Shown piece after piece: positions 7,911-17,925 of a DNA stretch of 60,055 bases. Location: the NCBI GenBank assembly GCA_030523775.1, contig JAUNHW010000015.1, positions 1 to 60,055 of the forward strand, written 5' to 3'. Numbering within the stretch: position 1 is the stretch's first letter; every line of letters begins with the position of its first letter. Made by a program: the position numbers and the translations under genes. The notes beneath the pieces were generated by a model. It made no database searches. It saw only the letters and a program-made list of their open reading frames with translations, and was not told the DNA's origin. The stretch comes from Akkermansia sp. (GTDB lineage Bacteria > Verrucomicrobiota > Verrucomicrobiia > Verrucomicrobiales > Akkermansiaceae).

Positions 7911-10900
7911 TCAGAAGCGGAGGGTGGCGCCGATTCCCGCGTTGTGGCTGTTGTTGTGCTTCGCGCCCTCGAAGGAGTAGGTGGCGTTCACGCTCCAATG
8001 GTTCGAGATGGCGTAGGCGCCGCCCACGGTGATGCTGGCGCCGATGCGGCCCGGGTTCGCCCCGCCGCGCCGCATGTCCACGTCCGCCGTCGGGTTGTGC
8101 CGCACCATGTCGCCCGTCACCGCCGCTTCCGCAAACACCATGCCGTGGCCGATGGCGTGTGTGACGCCCGCGCCGATTTCACCGCGCAGGTTCTGCACGG
8201 AGCCCGTGCGCACGTTGTCGATGCTGCCGCTGTCCGTTGCCGTGTACTCCAGCCCGCCGAAGTAGTTCAGCGCGGTGGTCTCGCTGATGTACATCACATC
8301 GTTGGCGTGAACGGTCAGCGTGCCGCTGTTCTGCGTCCAGCGCTCGCGGGAGTATCCCAGCGTGCCGCGGGAGTCCGTCTTGCCGTATCCGGCGGCGGCC
8401 TCCAGCCACAGGCTGTTGGCACCGCGGGAGAACACCCTCGCGCGGCCGAACGCGCCTGCGTGCTGGGTATCCTGCTTCACGCGGTTCATGCCGAAGGTGT
8501 TCACGCGGTTCCAGGTGTGGCCGATGGCCACGCCCGCCGCTCCGTGCTCACCAGCGTTGAAATCCACGCCCAGCGCGGCGCCGTACAGGGTGTTGTCTGA
8601 CCCCGCATGCCCGTGCGCGGAACTCTGGCGCGTGTGCGAGCCGATGGCGCCCGCCCACACCGCCGTGCGTCCCGTGCCCAGTGCGCGCAGGCTCTGGTGG
8701 CGCCCGTTGAGCGAGCCCGTGAAGGCGCGCTGCGCGTCCACGATGCCCCAGTCAGACTGCACCAGGGCGTCTGCCACACCAGCCACCAGCGTTTCCGTGA
8801 CGGGGGCTTCAACTATTTCACCACCCATGGCGGGAACGGTGCCGCCTGCCATGCGCTCCAGCGCAACGGACTTGACGCCGCTCTTCTGCAGGGTGATGGC
8901 GGTTCCGGTGTTGTTGATGGTGTAGGTTCCGGTTGCCAGGTTGAAGAGCTCGTTGAGCGTCTTGCCGGAGCTGTTGGTGATGCTGCCCGTGGCGGTGACG
9001 AGCGTGTAGGGCGTGCCCTGCGAGATGCTGCCGGTGTAGCCCAGGCTGCCGCCGGCAATCGTCAGGTCGCCGTGAACGGTGAACGCATCACCCGCGCTGG
9101 TGGCCAGCCCCAGAGTGAGCGTGGAGCCGGTCGCCGTCTTGAGGTCGCCGTAGAATTCCGCCCCCGCGTTTGCAGTCATGGCGTGGCCGTTGAGCGTGTA
9201 GGAGGCGTCCGGGCGCAGGCGCATGGTGGCGTCGTTCTGCAGCGTGATGTCGCCGTTCACCGTGATGGCGGTGAACAGGGATGCCCCGCTGTTCACGGTG
9301 ATGTTGGCATCCATGCCGCTCTTCTCCAGCAGGGCGAGCGCGCCTTGTTGCACGGTCACGCCGCCGGTGAACTTGTTCTTGCCGCCCAGCTCCATGCGCT
9401 TGTCGCCGGTCTTGGTGAGCGTGGTGCCGGTGATGCCGGTGCCGATGTAGCCCTGCTGCATGGTGGATGCCCCGGTAGCGGTGATGCTGCCGCCGGTGAT
9501 GTTACCCTTGGTGAGCGTGAGCCCCGCAGTCTTGAGGTTGCCCGTGAGCTTCAGCTCCTCTGCGTACAGCAGCTCGCCGTTCCTGCCATCCGCGCCTCCC
9601 GCCGTAGCCAGCGTGAGCGCCTTCACCGTGCCGCCGTTGGATGTCAGCGCGGCGGCTCCGGTCACGGTCACGCTCTTGGATGAGATGTCCTTGCCGTTGA
9701 GGTTGAGTGAGCCTTCCTTCAGGGTGATGGAGCCGCTGCCCGCAGTGCTGTTCTTTGCGATGGTGAGCGTGCCCGCCCCGGTCTTGGTGAGGTCGCAGGT
9801 GTCGGCCAGCGAGACGCTGCTGCCCAGGCCCTCCTGGATATCCAGCGTGCCTCCGGCAACCGTCAGCTTGTCCGTGGCTGCATCCATCACCAGCGTGCCG
9901 CCCTGCACATCGATGGAGGTGAGCTTGCCGCCCGCCGCCTTGGTGATGGCGCTCACGCTCGCGCTGTCCGTCCCCGTCAGCAGGAAGCTGGTAAAGTCCA
10001 CCACGCCGTCGCCGGTGGTGGCCTTGCCGTCTGTGCCGAGCGTGAGCTTCTCGCCGCTCTTCAGCCCGCTGTGGGTGATGGTGGTGCCGCCGTTCTTGGT
10101 GGTGCCGCCGTTCACAATGGTGACGCTGCGCCCGCCGGTCTTGGCGAACCCGCTTGCCCCGGTCTTGCCGTTCACGTCAACATGCGTGGTCTCGCCGTCG
10201 CTGAGGGTGAGCGCGGAGGCATCGAACGCGCCCTTGAGGGTGAGCGTGCCGCTGTTGGCGAGTGCCTTGGTGAGTGTGAGCGTGTTGCCGTTCGTCACGG
10301 TGATTCCGCTGGTGCCGGATGCGGTGACGGTGTTGGCGAATCCGCCGGCTGCAATCTCCAGCGTGCCGCCGCCGAGCGTTACGGCACCGGTGCCGAGCGC
10401 CCCCTTGTTGCCGATGCGCAGCGTGCCGCCTTGCACGGTGGTGCCGCTGGTGTAGGTGTTGGCGTTGTTGATGGTCACGTTGCCCTTGGTGGTGAGCGAG
10501 GAGGTACCGCTCAGCGCGGTGTTCAGCGTGCCCGCGGATGCGGTGACCGCCGTGTTCCTGGCGGTGCCGCCCACCGCCCCGGCGGTGGTGATGTTCAGCG
10601 CGCCGCCTGTGGCGGTAATCAGGTTGGTGGCGGCATCCACCGTCAGCGTGCCGCCCTTCACCTCAATGGAGGTGAGCTTGCCGCCCGCCTGCTGGTTGAT
10701 GGCCGCCACGTTCGCCGTGTCCGTCCCGGTCAACAGGTAGCTGGTGTAGTCCACCGTGCCGCCGGAGGTGGCAACACCGTTCGCACCCAGCTTCAGGGTC
10801 TCGCCCGCCGCCAGGTCCTTGTGGCTGATGGTTGCCCCGCCGTCCCTGGTGGTGCCGCCGTTCACGATGGTGACGCTGGCGCCTCCGGTCTTGGTGAACC

Positions 10901-13900
10901 CGCTTGCCCCGGTCTTGCCGTTGATGTCAACGTGCGTGGAGCCTCCCTTCACGAGCGTGAGCGCGGAGGCATCGAACGCGCCCTTGAGGGTGAGCGTGCC
11001 GCTGTTGGCGAGTGCCTTGGTGAGTGTGAGCGTGTTGCCGTTCGTCACGGTGATTCCGCTGGTGCCGGATGCGGTGACGGTGTTGGCGAATCCGCCGGCT
11101 GCAATCTCCAGCGTGCCGCCGCCGAGCGTTACGGCACCGGTGCCGAGCGCCCCCTTGTTGCCGATGCGCAGCGTGCCGCCTTGCACGGTGGTGCCGCTGG
11201 TGTAGGTGTTGGCGTTGTTGATGGTCACGTTGCCCTTGGTGGTGAGCGAGGAGGTACCGCTCAGCGCGGTGTTCAGCGTGCCCGCGGATGCGGTGACCGC
11301 CGTGTTCCTGGCGGTGCCGCCCACCGCCCCGGCGGTGGTGATGTTCAGCGCGCCGCCTGTGGCGGTAATCAGGTTGGTGGCGGCATCCACCGTCAGCGTG
11401 CCGCCCTTCACCTCAATGGAGGTGAGCTTGCCGCCCGCCTGCTGGTTGATGGCCGCCACGTTCGCCGTGTCCGTCCCGGTCAACAGGTAGCTGGTGTAGT
11501 CCACCGTGCCGCCGGAGGTGGCAACACCGTTCGCACCCAGCTTCAGGGTCTCGCCCGCCGCCAGGTCCTTGTGGCTGATGGTTGCCCCGCCGTCCCTGGT
11601 GGTGCCGCCGTTCACGATGGTGACGCTGGCGCCTCCGGTCTTGGTGAACCCGCTTGCCCCGGTCTTGCCGTTGATGTCAACGTGCGTGGAGCCTCCCTTC
11701 ACGAGCGTGAGCGCGGAGGCATCGAACGCGCCTTTCAGCGTGAGCGTGCCCTCGTTGGAGATGGTCTGCTGCATGCGCAGCGTCTCTCCCCGTGCCACGC
11801 TCACCACGCTGCCGGAGCAGGATGTGGAAATCTTGTTGGAGAACCCGCCGTCCGCTATCTCCAGCGTGCCGCAGGAGAGGTGCACCGTTCCCGTGCCCAG
11901 GGCGTGGGCATCCCCCACTTTCAGCGTGCCGCCGCTGAACACCCAGGTTTCCCCGGTGTAGTCGTTGTTGGCGTGGTTGATGGTCAGTTCGGTGTCGGGG
12001 TTGATGTCCAGCTCCGCGTTGCCGGAGATGGAGCCCAGCTTGTCTGTGGAGACATCCACGGTAAGTTTGCCGCCTGTCATGTTGATGGCCTGCAGCTTGC
12101 CGCCCGCCGCATTGGTGATGGCGCTTACGGATGCCGTGGCGTTCCCAGTCAGCAGGTAGGAGGTGTAGTCCACCGTGCCGCCGTAGGTGGCCTTGCCGTC
12201 CGTTCCCAGGGTGAGCTTGCCTTCCTGCAGCCCGGTGTGGGTGATGGCGGCGCCGCTCCCGTTCGTTGTGCCGCCGTCCACGATGGTTACAGAGTAGCTG
12301 CTGGTCTTGGTGAAGCCGTTGGCGCCAGTCTTGCCGTTGATATCCACGTGGGTGGAATCATCATGCAAAAGCTCCAGCGCGGAGGCATCGAATGCCCCCT
12401 TGAGGGTGAGGTTTCCCGTGTTCCGGAGGGCTTGCTTGAGGTTGAGCGTGTACGTCTCCGCCACGGTGATGCCGCTGGCGGCCGCGGCGGAGATGGTGTT
12501 GGTGAAACCGTTTGCTGCAATGGTCAGCGTGCCGCCGGAAAGTTTCACCTCGCCGCTGCCCAAGGCATCCTTGTTGGTGATCTTGAGAGTGCCGCCGGAT
12601 ACTGTGGTGGCGCCGCTGTGGGTGTTGGCGGCGTTGATGGTGAGCATGCCGCTGCCGGTCTTGGTGATGGCAGACCTGCCGCTCAGCGCGGTGTTCAGCG
12701 TGCCCGCGGCGGCGGTGATGGCGGTGTCCCTGGCGGTGCCGCCCACCGTTCCGGTGGTGGTGATGTTCAGCGTGCCGCCCGTGGCGCTTATCAGGTTCGT
12801 GGCGGTGTCAACCGTCAACGTGCCGCCCTCCACGTCAATGGATGTGAGCGCGCTGCCCGCCTTGCTGTTGATGGCGGCCACGTTCGCCGTGTCTGTACCC
12901 GTCAGCAGGTAGGAAGCGTAGTCCACCACGCCGCTCGCCGTGGCCCTTCCGTCCGTGCCCAGCGTGAACGTTTTGCCCGCTGCGCCGGAGTGGGTGATGG
13001 TGGCGCCGCCGTTCCTGGAGGTGCCGCCGTTCACCAGGGTGATGCTGTAGGCGCCGCTCTGTGCGAATCCGCTGTTGCCGGTCCTGCCGTTGATGTCCAC
13101 GCGCGTGCCCTCGCCTTGATCGAGCTTGAGCGCGGAGGCATCGAACGCGCCCTTGAGGGTGAGCGTGCCCGTGTTGGCAATGGCGCCTTGCAGCGCGAGC
13201 GTGCTGCCCGATGCCACGGTAATGCCGCTGGTGCCGGTTGAGGTGATGGCGTTGGTGAAGCCGTTGGCTGCAATCTCCAGCGTGCCGCCGGAAAGCGTGA
13301 CCGCGCCCGTGCCGAGCGCTGCCTTGTTGCCGATGTGGAGAGTGCCGCCGGATACCGTGGTGGTGCCGCTGTGGGTGTTGGCGCGGTTGATGGTCACGTT
13401 GGCAGAGGTGGTCAGCGCGGCCGTGCCGCTCAGCACGGCACCCAGCGTGCCTGCATACGTCACCTTGAGCATGCCGCCCGTGGCGGTCACCAGGTCGCTC
13501 GCTGCGTCAACCGTCAGCGTGCCGCCTTCCACTTGGATGCTTCTCAGCGAGCCGCCGGCCGCCCTAGTGATGTCACTCACGCTCGCCGAGTCAGAGCCGG
13601 TCAGCAGGTAGGTGGTGTAGTTCACCTCGCCGCCGAACCCGGCGGTGCCGTTCGTCCGCAGCGTGAGCGTGCCGGACTGCTGCAAATCCTTGTGGGTGAT
13701 GGTGGCTCCGTTGTTCACGGTGGGGCCGCCGTTCACGATGGTGACAGACGCGCCCGCCGCCTTGGCGAACCCGCTGGCCCCCAGCTTGCCCTTGGTGTCC
13801 ACATGTGTGTCGCTGTTCTGCGTGAGTTCCAGGTTGGAGGCATCGATGGTACCCTTCAGCGTGAGCGTGCCGGTGTTGGTGATGGCGCTTTGCAGCGTTA

Positions 13901-16900
13901 CCTGCTTGCCGCTGTCCACGGTGATGCCGCTGGTGCCGGTGGTGGTGATGGAGCCGCCGAACGTGCCGGAGGCCGTTACGCGGGCGGTGGTGCTGTTCAG
14001 CTGCACCGCATAGCTGCCGGTGGACCCGGTGAGGTCGATGGTGTACGCCGAGCCGTCAGCCGCGGCATCCAGCGCCAGCGTGCCGCCGCTGCCGCCCAGC
14101 CCTGCCAGCTTGCCGCCGTGCAGGCGCAGCGTGCCGTCGTTGAGCGTCACGCTATCCGCCGAGTAGATGGCATTCTCAAACACCAGCTCGCCCGCATCCA
14201 CGCGCAGCCCGCCCTCGAACAACGAAGTGTCTCCGCTGAACACCTGCGTGCCGCCGCCCTGCTTCGCGAGGCTCAGCCAGGCGAACACCTTGCCGTGGAA
14301 CTCGTAGTCCTCCGCCGCATTGATGGTCAGTGTGTGCTTTTCCGGCGCGATGTTGTTGTCGAACAGATGGCTCATGTCCTTGGTGGCACACGCGGCGGAG
14401 TAGCTGCCGCTGTAAAGGTAGGTGGTCTTGGACGATTCCGTGTCGTCCAGTCCACCCACGGTGATGTCGCCGCCCAAGCCGAATCCGGCCAGGCCGTAGG
14501 GCACCTGCTTGTCGCTCACCATGCCGTGCGCCTCCAGGTGCACCACGCCATTGACGGTGCCGGACTGCATCTCCACCACCTGCCCATGGTCGTAGTTCGC
14601 GTAGTACTCCATCTTGTTGTAGTGCGGGTTGTGGATGATGATGTCGCCGCCGTACCCGCCGGATGCCGTGTCCTTGATGGTGAGCTTGGTCACGTAGAGA
14701 TCCGACGAGGTTTCCAAATCAAGCGTGCCGCTGCCGGAGAGGGTGTTGACGATGATGTCGTGCCTGAACTGGGGGTTGACTTCCGTCTCTACGTCTATGA
14801 TGGAGTTGGTGATGCTGCCGCCGCCGTCCACCGCCAGCTTGTCGATGGTGTGGCCGCTGTAGAGTGTGCGTTCCGTGTGGACGAGCGTGTAGCTGCCGCC
14901 GTCCTGAAGTGTCAGCTCTCCCAGCTTCAGGGTTTTGCCGCCGCTGGTGGATTTGTAGTAGGTGGTCAGCTCGCCGGATACCGTCACTTTTTCCGGCAAA
15001 TCTGTCGTGAGCGGTGTTTCCTCCGTGCCGATGCGGGCCGTGCCCGCCACGTTCAGCAAGATATCCGATCCGAACGCGGCGGTGCCGCCGGGGGCCAGCT
15101 GGTAGGTGGCGTTGTGTTCGATGGTGAGCGTGCCCGTGCCGTTCACCCGGCCAGAGATGTCACCCTTGCCGCGCAGGCTGAGTTCCCCGCTCTTGTTGAC
15201 GGTGAAGTTGCGGGTGGCGGAATCCATGCGGAGCGTGGTGGCGGGTGCCGTTCCGTCATTCGAGCCAATGGCGATGGAACCGTTGAATGCGGAGGAATCC
15301 GCCCCCAGGTAGAAGGTGACACTGTCCTTGGCGGATGAGTTCAGGAAAGCGAGCTCCGTGTTCGCGTTGCCGGCGAAGGAGCCGTAAATCTCGGTGTCCG
15401 TGGCGCTGTTCAGTTGCAGGGAAGCGGTGTTGTTCAGTTGAATGGAGCCGCCCAGCGCACCTGCCTTGGCCACCGTGTAGCGAGTGGAGCCGTTGAGCGC
15501 CAGCGTGGAGCCGGCGGCCATCTCCAGCCCGCCCAGTTCAACGGTTGCGGCCTTCGGCCCCAGGGTGAGGGTGGAATTGGCGGACATGCTGATATCCGCA
15601 CCCGCGAGAGCCACATCGGAGGTAAGCTTGGCGTTCTCTGCCAGGGTGATGGTGCGGCAGGCGGTGATGGCTGCGCCGTCACCGGCTTTCAGCTGGAATT
15701 CCCCGCGGGCGAAATGCATGCTGTGAGGGGAGACTTCACCTACCACGGTGACCACGGTGCTGCCGGTGCGGGAGAAGGTGAGGTCCTTGCCGTTGCTGGC
15801 ATCCGTGCCGCCGTTCCATTGCCCGGCGCTCCAGGTGTTGTCTCCGCCGTCCCAGGTGAGAGCGCCGGGGTTCGTGTAGCTGAGCACGAGCTGTTTCCCG
15901 TTCAGCGTGATGGAACCGCAGTTGGTGATGATGTTCTCCCAGCCCGTGATGCTGCCGCTCACGCCCGTCAGGATGTAGTTCTGCCCGCTTGTGAGCGCGT
16001 TTTCGTTCACGATCAGGTAACAGTCTCCCAGCACATTCAGGCTTCCGGTGAGGGTGAGCAGCTGGGATGTCTTGTTGCCCGTGCCCAAGTTCAGGAACAG
16101 GGAGGATCCCGCTTCCAGGTTCAGGGTGGTGGTGAGGGCCGCGGCGGCGTTTACAGCCAGCGTGCCGCTGTCGCGCACGGTCAGCCCGCTGCTGAACGAG
16201 GCGCTGCCGCCGTTGAGCCGCAGGGTGCCCATGTTGTCCACCACGCCCGTTTGCGCGGTGAGCTTGGAGCCTTGTTCCAGGGAGAGGGCCCCCATGCCCA
16301 CGTCCACGGTTCCTGCGGTGATTGCCACCTTGGAAAAGGCGGCATCCGCGCCGCCGCGCTTGGTGATGGCATCTGCGCTCAGCGTGGCGCCGGTGCTTCC
16401 TGTGAAGCTGTACGCCTTGGTGTTGTTGCCAAGCAGCAGCTCCGGCGCGGAGAGCTTGCCCTGCAGGGATACGCTTGTCTTGTCCGCCAGGTCGGAGAAC
16501 TCCACCGCGCGCCCGGCCTGGTAGTAGCTGTTGTAGTAGCCGTCCATGGCGTACACCTTCCATCCGGCTTGGTCGCCCGGCAGCTCTTCCGTGGTGGCCA
16601 GTGCGGCATCCTTGTCGCTCCATACGCCGTTGGGCGTGCCGGTCCAGGTGAGGGCGGCGTGGGTGTACTCGTCGTACATCTCTTTCAGTACGGTGGGGGT
16701 GTTGATGTAGGTGATGTCGCTGATGTTCCACCCGCCGCCGAGGAAGTCCCAGTCCTTGGTGTGCGCCGCATCGTTGTACAGGTGCAGGTAGCCCTGCCCG
16801 TCCAGTCCCACGTACACCTGGAACACCCTGTACTCCTTGTCGTCGGAGTTCGTCAGGTACAGCGATTCCAGCTGCCCGTCCGCACCCGTGGTGAACCCGT

Positions 16901-17726
16901 AGCACGACAGCGCGTGGCCCTGGCCCGCTTTGTTCAGAATGCCCAGGTAGGCAATCTGGCCGTAGGTCTCCCGGTTGCCGTTGCGGTCGAGCCCGAACGC
17001 CTCGCGCATGAAGTCCGTGGCGGAGATGAGGTCCGTGGCGTCACCGCCGATGTAGTAGGCCTCGCGGGACGCCGCGTTCTCGGTGAAATACTCGGAGAAG
17101 AAGCCGGCTTCCGCCGCCCCGTCCACCAGCTGGGAATACCGGGCCTTGTCCGCCCTGATGTTCTTGCCCGTGGCCAGATACCATACCGCCGCCATTTCCG
17201 CGTCGCCGCCGGCAGCGTAGCCGCTCCGGTCCTCCTGCGTCCAGTTGTCGTAGAAGAACATGTGCAGGTCCAGGCTCTGCGTGCCCGCAAGCGTGGAGAG
17301 GTTGGCCGTATCGTACGTGTAGCCGTAGGGCAGGGGGGTCTTCCCCTTGTAGAACACGCCGTAGTAGGATTCCCAGTACTGGAGGATGTTGGCTCCCACG
17401 CAGTACCAGCAGGAGTTGCCATCGTTCACCAGGTTGTCGAACGCATCCTTGAATTGCGGTGTGGGGGGCAGCATCCTTTCACTCAGGTCGCCCATGAAAG
17501 CGAAGCTGCCGGTTTGATTGTAGAGTTGTCTGGCACCATCGTACGGCTGGCCGACCACTTCCCAGTACAGGCCCTTGTCCGTGTCGTAGAATCGCGTGGA
17601 TTCCAGGATGTTCTCCAGGTTCACGCCGTCCGCGGAATAGGTTTCGGAAGCACTGGCCGTGGTGATTCCCGCCACGGTTGCAAGAATTGACAGAAGTAGG
17701 CTGACGCAAGGTGATGTGGGTTTCAT
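7911..17726 (-). CDS. Giant autotransporter with IdeS/Mac-like peptidase domain
   Basis: 3271 residues, called gene A here. After a signal peptide (1-27), residues 28-390 resemble the IdeS/Mac IgG-cleaving cysteine peptidases (MEROPS C66): Cys106 in SCWYCVGANILQYW, His271 in GHALSCYGF, and a TNSDD motif 22 residues later. In IdeS the equivalent residues are Cys94, His262, Asp284 and Asp286; here the first Asp is Asn293 and the second is Asp295. Residues 400-2980 are autotransporter-associated beta-strand repeats (PATR; GTLTINxAN...SGGTLxIGNxxALG), including two identical 250-residue units. Residues 2990-3271 are a type V beta-barrel ending in a C-terminal Phe (GATLRF). The predicted product is a surface-displayed peptidase on a very long stalk. 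The substrate is unknown. Confidence 0.9.
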   Translation of the reverse strand: MKPTSPCVSLLLSILATVAGITTASASETYSADGVNLENILESTRFYDTDKGLYWEVVGQPYDGARQLYNQTGSFAFMGDLSERMLPPTPQFKDAFDNLVNDGNSCWYCVGANILQYWESYYGVFYKGKTPLPYGYTYDTANLSTLAGTQSLDLHMFFYDNWTQEDRSGYAAGGDAEMAAVWYLATGKNIRADKARYSQLVDGAAEAGFFSEYFTENAASREAYYIGGDATDLISATDFMREAFGLDRNGNRETYGQIAYLGILNKAGQGHALSCYGFTTGADGQLESLYLTNSDDKEYRVFQVYVGLDGQGYLHLYNDAAHTKDWDFLGGGWNISDITYINTPTVLKEMYDEYTHAALTWTGTPNGVWSDKDAALATTEELPGDQAGWKVYAMDGYYNSYYQAGRAVEFSDLADKTSVSLQGKLSAPELLLGNNTKAYSFTGSTGATLSADAITKRGGADAAFSKVAITAGTVDVGMGALSLEQGSKLTAQTGVVDNMGTLRLNGGSASFSSGLTVRDSGTLAVNAAAALTTTLNLEAGSSLFLNLGTGNKTSQLLTLTGSLNVLGDCYLIVNENALTSGQNYILTGVSGSITGWENIITNCGSITLNGKQLVLSYTNPGALTWDGGDNTWSAGQWNGGTDASNGKDLTFSRTGSTVVTVVGEVSPHSMHFARGEFQLKAGDGAAITACRTITLAENAKLTSDVALAGADISMSANSTLTLGPKAATVELGGLEMAAGSTLALNGSTRYTVAKAGALGGSIQLNNTASLQLNSATDTEIYGSFAGNANTELAFLNSSAKDSVTFYLGADSSAFNGSIAIGSNDGTAPATTLRMDSATRNFTVNKSGELSLRGKGDISGRVNGTGTLTIEHNATYQLAPGGTAAFGSDILLNVAGTARIGTEETPLTTDLPEKVTVSGELTTYYKSTSGGKTLKLGELTLQDGGSYTLVHTERTLYSGHTIDKLAVDGGGSITNSIIDVETEVNPQFRHDIIVNTLSGSGTLDLETSSDLYVTKLTIKDTASGGYGGDIIIHNPHYNKMEYYANYDHGQVVEMQSGTVNGVVHLEAHGMVSDKQVPYGLAGFGLGGDITVGGLDDTESSKTTYLYSGSYSAACATKDMSHLFDNNIAPEKHTLTINAAEDYEFHGKVFAWLSLAKQGGGTQVFSGDTSLFEGGLRVDAGELVFENAIYSADSVTLNDGTLRLHGGKLAGLGGSGGTLALDAAADGSAYTIDLTGSTGSYAVQLNSTTARVTASGTFGGSITTTGTSGITVDSGKQVTLQSAITNTGTLTLKGTIDASNLELTQNSDTHVDTKGKLGASGFAKAAGASVTIVNGGPTVNNGATITHKDLQQSGTLTLRTNGTAGFGGEVNYTTYLLTGSDSASVSDITRAAGGSLRSIQVEGGTLTVDAASDLVTATGGMLKVTYAGTLGAVLSGTAALTTSANVTINRANTHSGTTTVSGGTLHIGNKAALGTGAVTLSGGTLEIAANGFTNAITSTGTSGITVASGSTLALQGAIANTGTLTLKGAFDASALKLDQGEGTRVDINGRTGNSGFAQSGAYSITLVNGGTSRNGGATITHSGAAGKTFTLGTDGRATASGVVDYASYLLTGTDTANVAAINSKAGSALTSIDVEGGTLTVDTATNLISATGGTLNITTTGTVGGTARDTAITAAAGTLNTALSGRSAITKTGSGMLTINAANTHSGATTVSGGTLKITNKDALGSGEVKLSGGTLTIAANGFTNTISAAAASGITVAETYTLNLKQALRNTGNLTLKGAFDASALELLHDDSTHVDINGKTGANGFTKTSSYSVTIVDGGTTNGSGAAITHTGLQEGKLTLGTDGKATYGGTVDYTSYLLTGNATASVSAITNAAGGKLQAINMTGGKLTVDVSTDKLGSISGNAELDINPDTELTINHANNDYTGETWVFSGGTLKVGDAHALGTGTVHLSCGTLEIADGGFSNKISTSCSGSVVSVARGETLRMQQTISNEGTLTLKGAFDASALTLVKGGSTHVDINGKTGASGFTKTGGASVTIVNGGTTRDGGATISHKDLAAGETLKLGANGVATSGGTVDYTSYLLTGTDTANVAAINQQAGGKLTSIEVKGGTLTVDAATNLITATGGALNITTAGAVGGTARNTAVTASAGTLNTALSGTSSLTTKGNVTINNANTYTSGTTVQGGTLRIGNKGALGTGAVTLGGGTLEIAAGGFANTVTASGTSGITVTNGNTLTLTKALANSGTLTLKGAFDASALTLVKGGSTHVDINGKTGASGFTKTGGASVTIVNGGTTRDGGATISHKDLAAGETLKLGANGVATSGGTVDYTSYLLTGTDTANVAAINQQAGGKLTSIEVKGGTLTVDAATNLITATGGALNITTAGAVGGTARNTAVTASAGTLNTALSGTSSLTTKGNVTINNANTYTSGTTVQGGTLRIGNKGALGTGAVTLGGGTLEIAAGGFANTVTASGTSGITVTNGNTLTLTKALANSGTLTLKGAFDASALTLSDGETTHVDVNGKTGASGFAKTGGRSVTIVNGGTTKNGGTTITHSGLKSGEKLTLGTDGKATTGDGVVDFTSFLLTGTDSASVSAITKAAGGKLTSIDVQGGTLVMDAATDKLTVAGGTLDIQEGLGSSVSLADTCDLTKTGAGTLTIAKNSTAGSGSITLKEGSLNLNGKDISSKSVTVTGAAALTSNGGTVKALTLATAGGADGRNGELLYAEELKLTGNLKTAGLTLTKGNITGGSITATGASTMQQGYIGTGITGTTLTKTGDKRMELGGKNKFTGGVTVQQGALALLEKSGMDANITVNSGASLFTAITVNGDITLQNDATMRLRPDASYTLNGHAMTANAGAEFYGDLKTATGSTLTLGLATSAGDAFTVHGDLTIAGGSLGYTGSISQGTPYTLVTATGSITNSSGKTLNELFNLATGTYTINNTGTAITLQKSGVKSVALERMAGGTVPAMGGEIVEAPVTETLVAGVADALVQSDWGIVDAQRAFTGSLNGRHQSLRALGTGRTAVWAGAIGSHTRQSSAHGHAGSDNTLYGAALGVDFNAGEHGAAGVAIGHTWNRVNTFGMNRVKQDTQHAGAFGRARVFSRGANSLWLEAAAGYGKTDSRGTLGYSRERWTQNSGTLTVHANDVMYISETTALNYFGGLEYTATDSGSIDNVRTGSVQNLRGEIGAGVTHAIGHGMVFAEAAVTGDMVRHNPTADVDMRRGGANPGRIGASITVGGAYAISNHWSVNATYSFEGAKHNNSHNAGIGATLRF
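10207..11732. repeat. Perfect 750-bp tandem repeat in the autotransporter gene
   Basis: 10207-10956 and 10957-11706 appear identical wherever I compared them, with the identity running 26 bp further to 11732. Each unit encodes 250 residues, so copy-number change keeps the reading frame. More diverged units of related sequence continue to about 13.9 kb. Confidence 0.9.
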
Positions 17727-17751
17727 ATGGATGGAGATAACGCGATACTAC

Positions 17752-17780
17752 ATTATCCCCCCACGCGCGCGCGCGGTCAA
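17752..17780 (-). promoter_or_regulatory. Sigma70-like promoter of the giant autotransporter gene
   Basis: On the minus strand TTGACC (17775-17780), 17 bp consisting mostly of alternating GC, then GATAAT (17752-17757). The predicted leader is about 20 nt to the ATG at 17726. Confidence 0.7.
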
Positions 17781-17829
17781 GCTCAAAAAACGTCGGCAGC
17801 CCGCGCGCGGAGCGCGCCGAACTTTCACA

Positions 17830-17925
17830 AATTGCTTGCCTCGGCGTAGCGCGCAGCGCGAAGACGGGTAAATCGTCAATTGCTTGTCTCGGCGTAGCTT
17901 TAGCGTAGACGGATAAATTGTAAAT
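17830..17925. repeat. 48-bp imperfect direct repeat
   Basis: Two adjacent copies (17830-17877 and 17878-17925) share AATTGCTTG, CTCGGCGTAGC and AGACGG plus an AT-rich end. They lie between the stop of the next IdeS-like gene and the start of the giant gene. A related TTGTCACGCC stretch occurs at about 20306. The function is unknown; it could be a degenerate dispersed element. Confidence 0.7.

Noticed and set aside
10071..13241. A 1056-codon open frame on the plus strand inside the giant autotransporter gene
   Set aside because: It is the mirror of GC-rich repeats in the real gene: its translation is low-complexity Gly/Ala/Arg/Val, repeats with the same 250-codon period, and has no start signal.
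10207..13900. Mobile element inside the giant gene
   Set aside because: The repeats are in frame, encode PATR stalk units and have no inverted ends or transposase.
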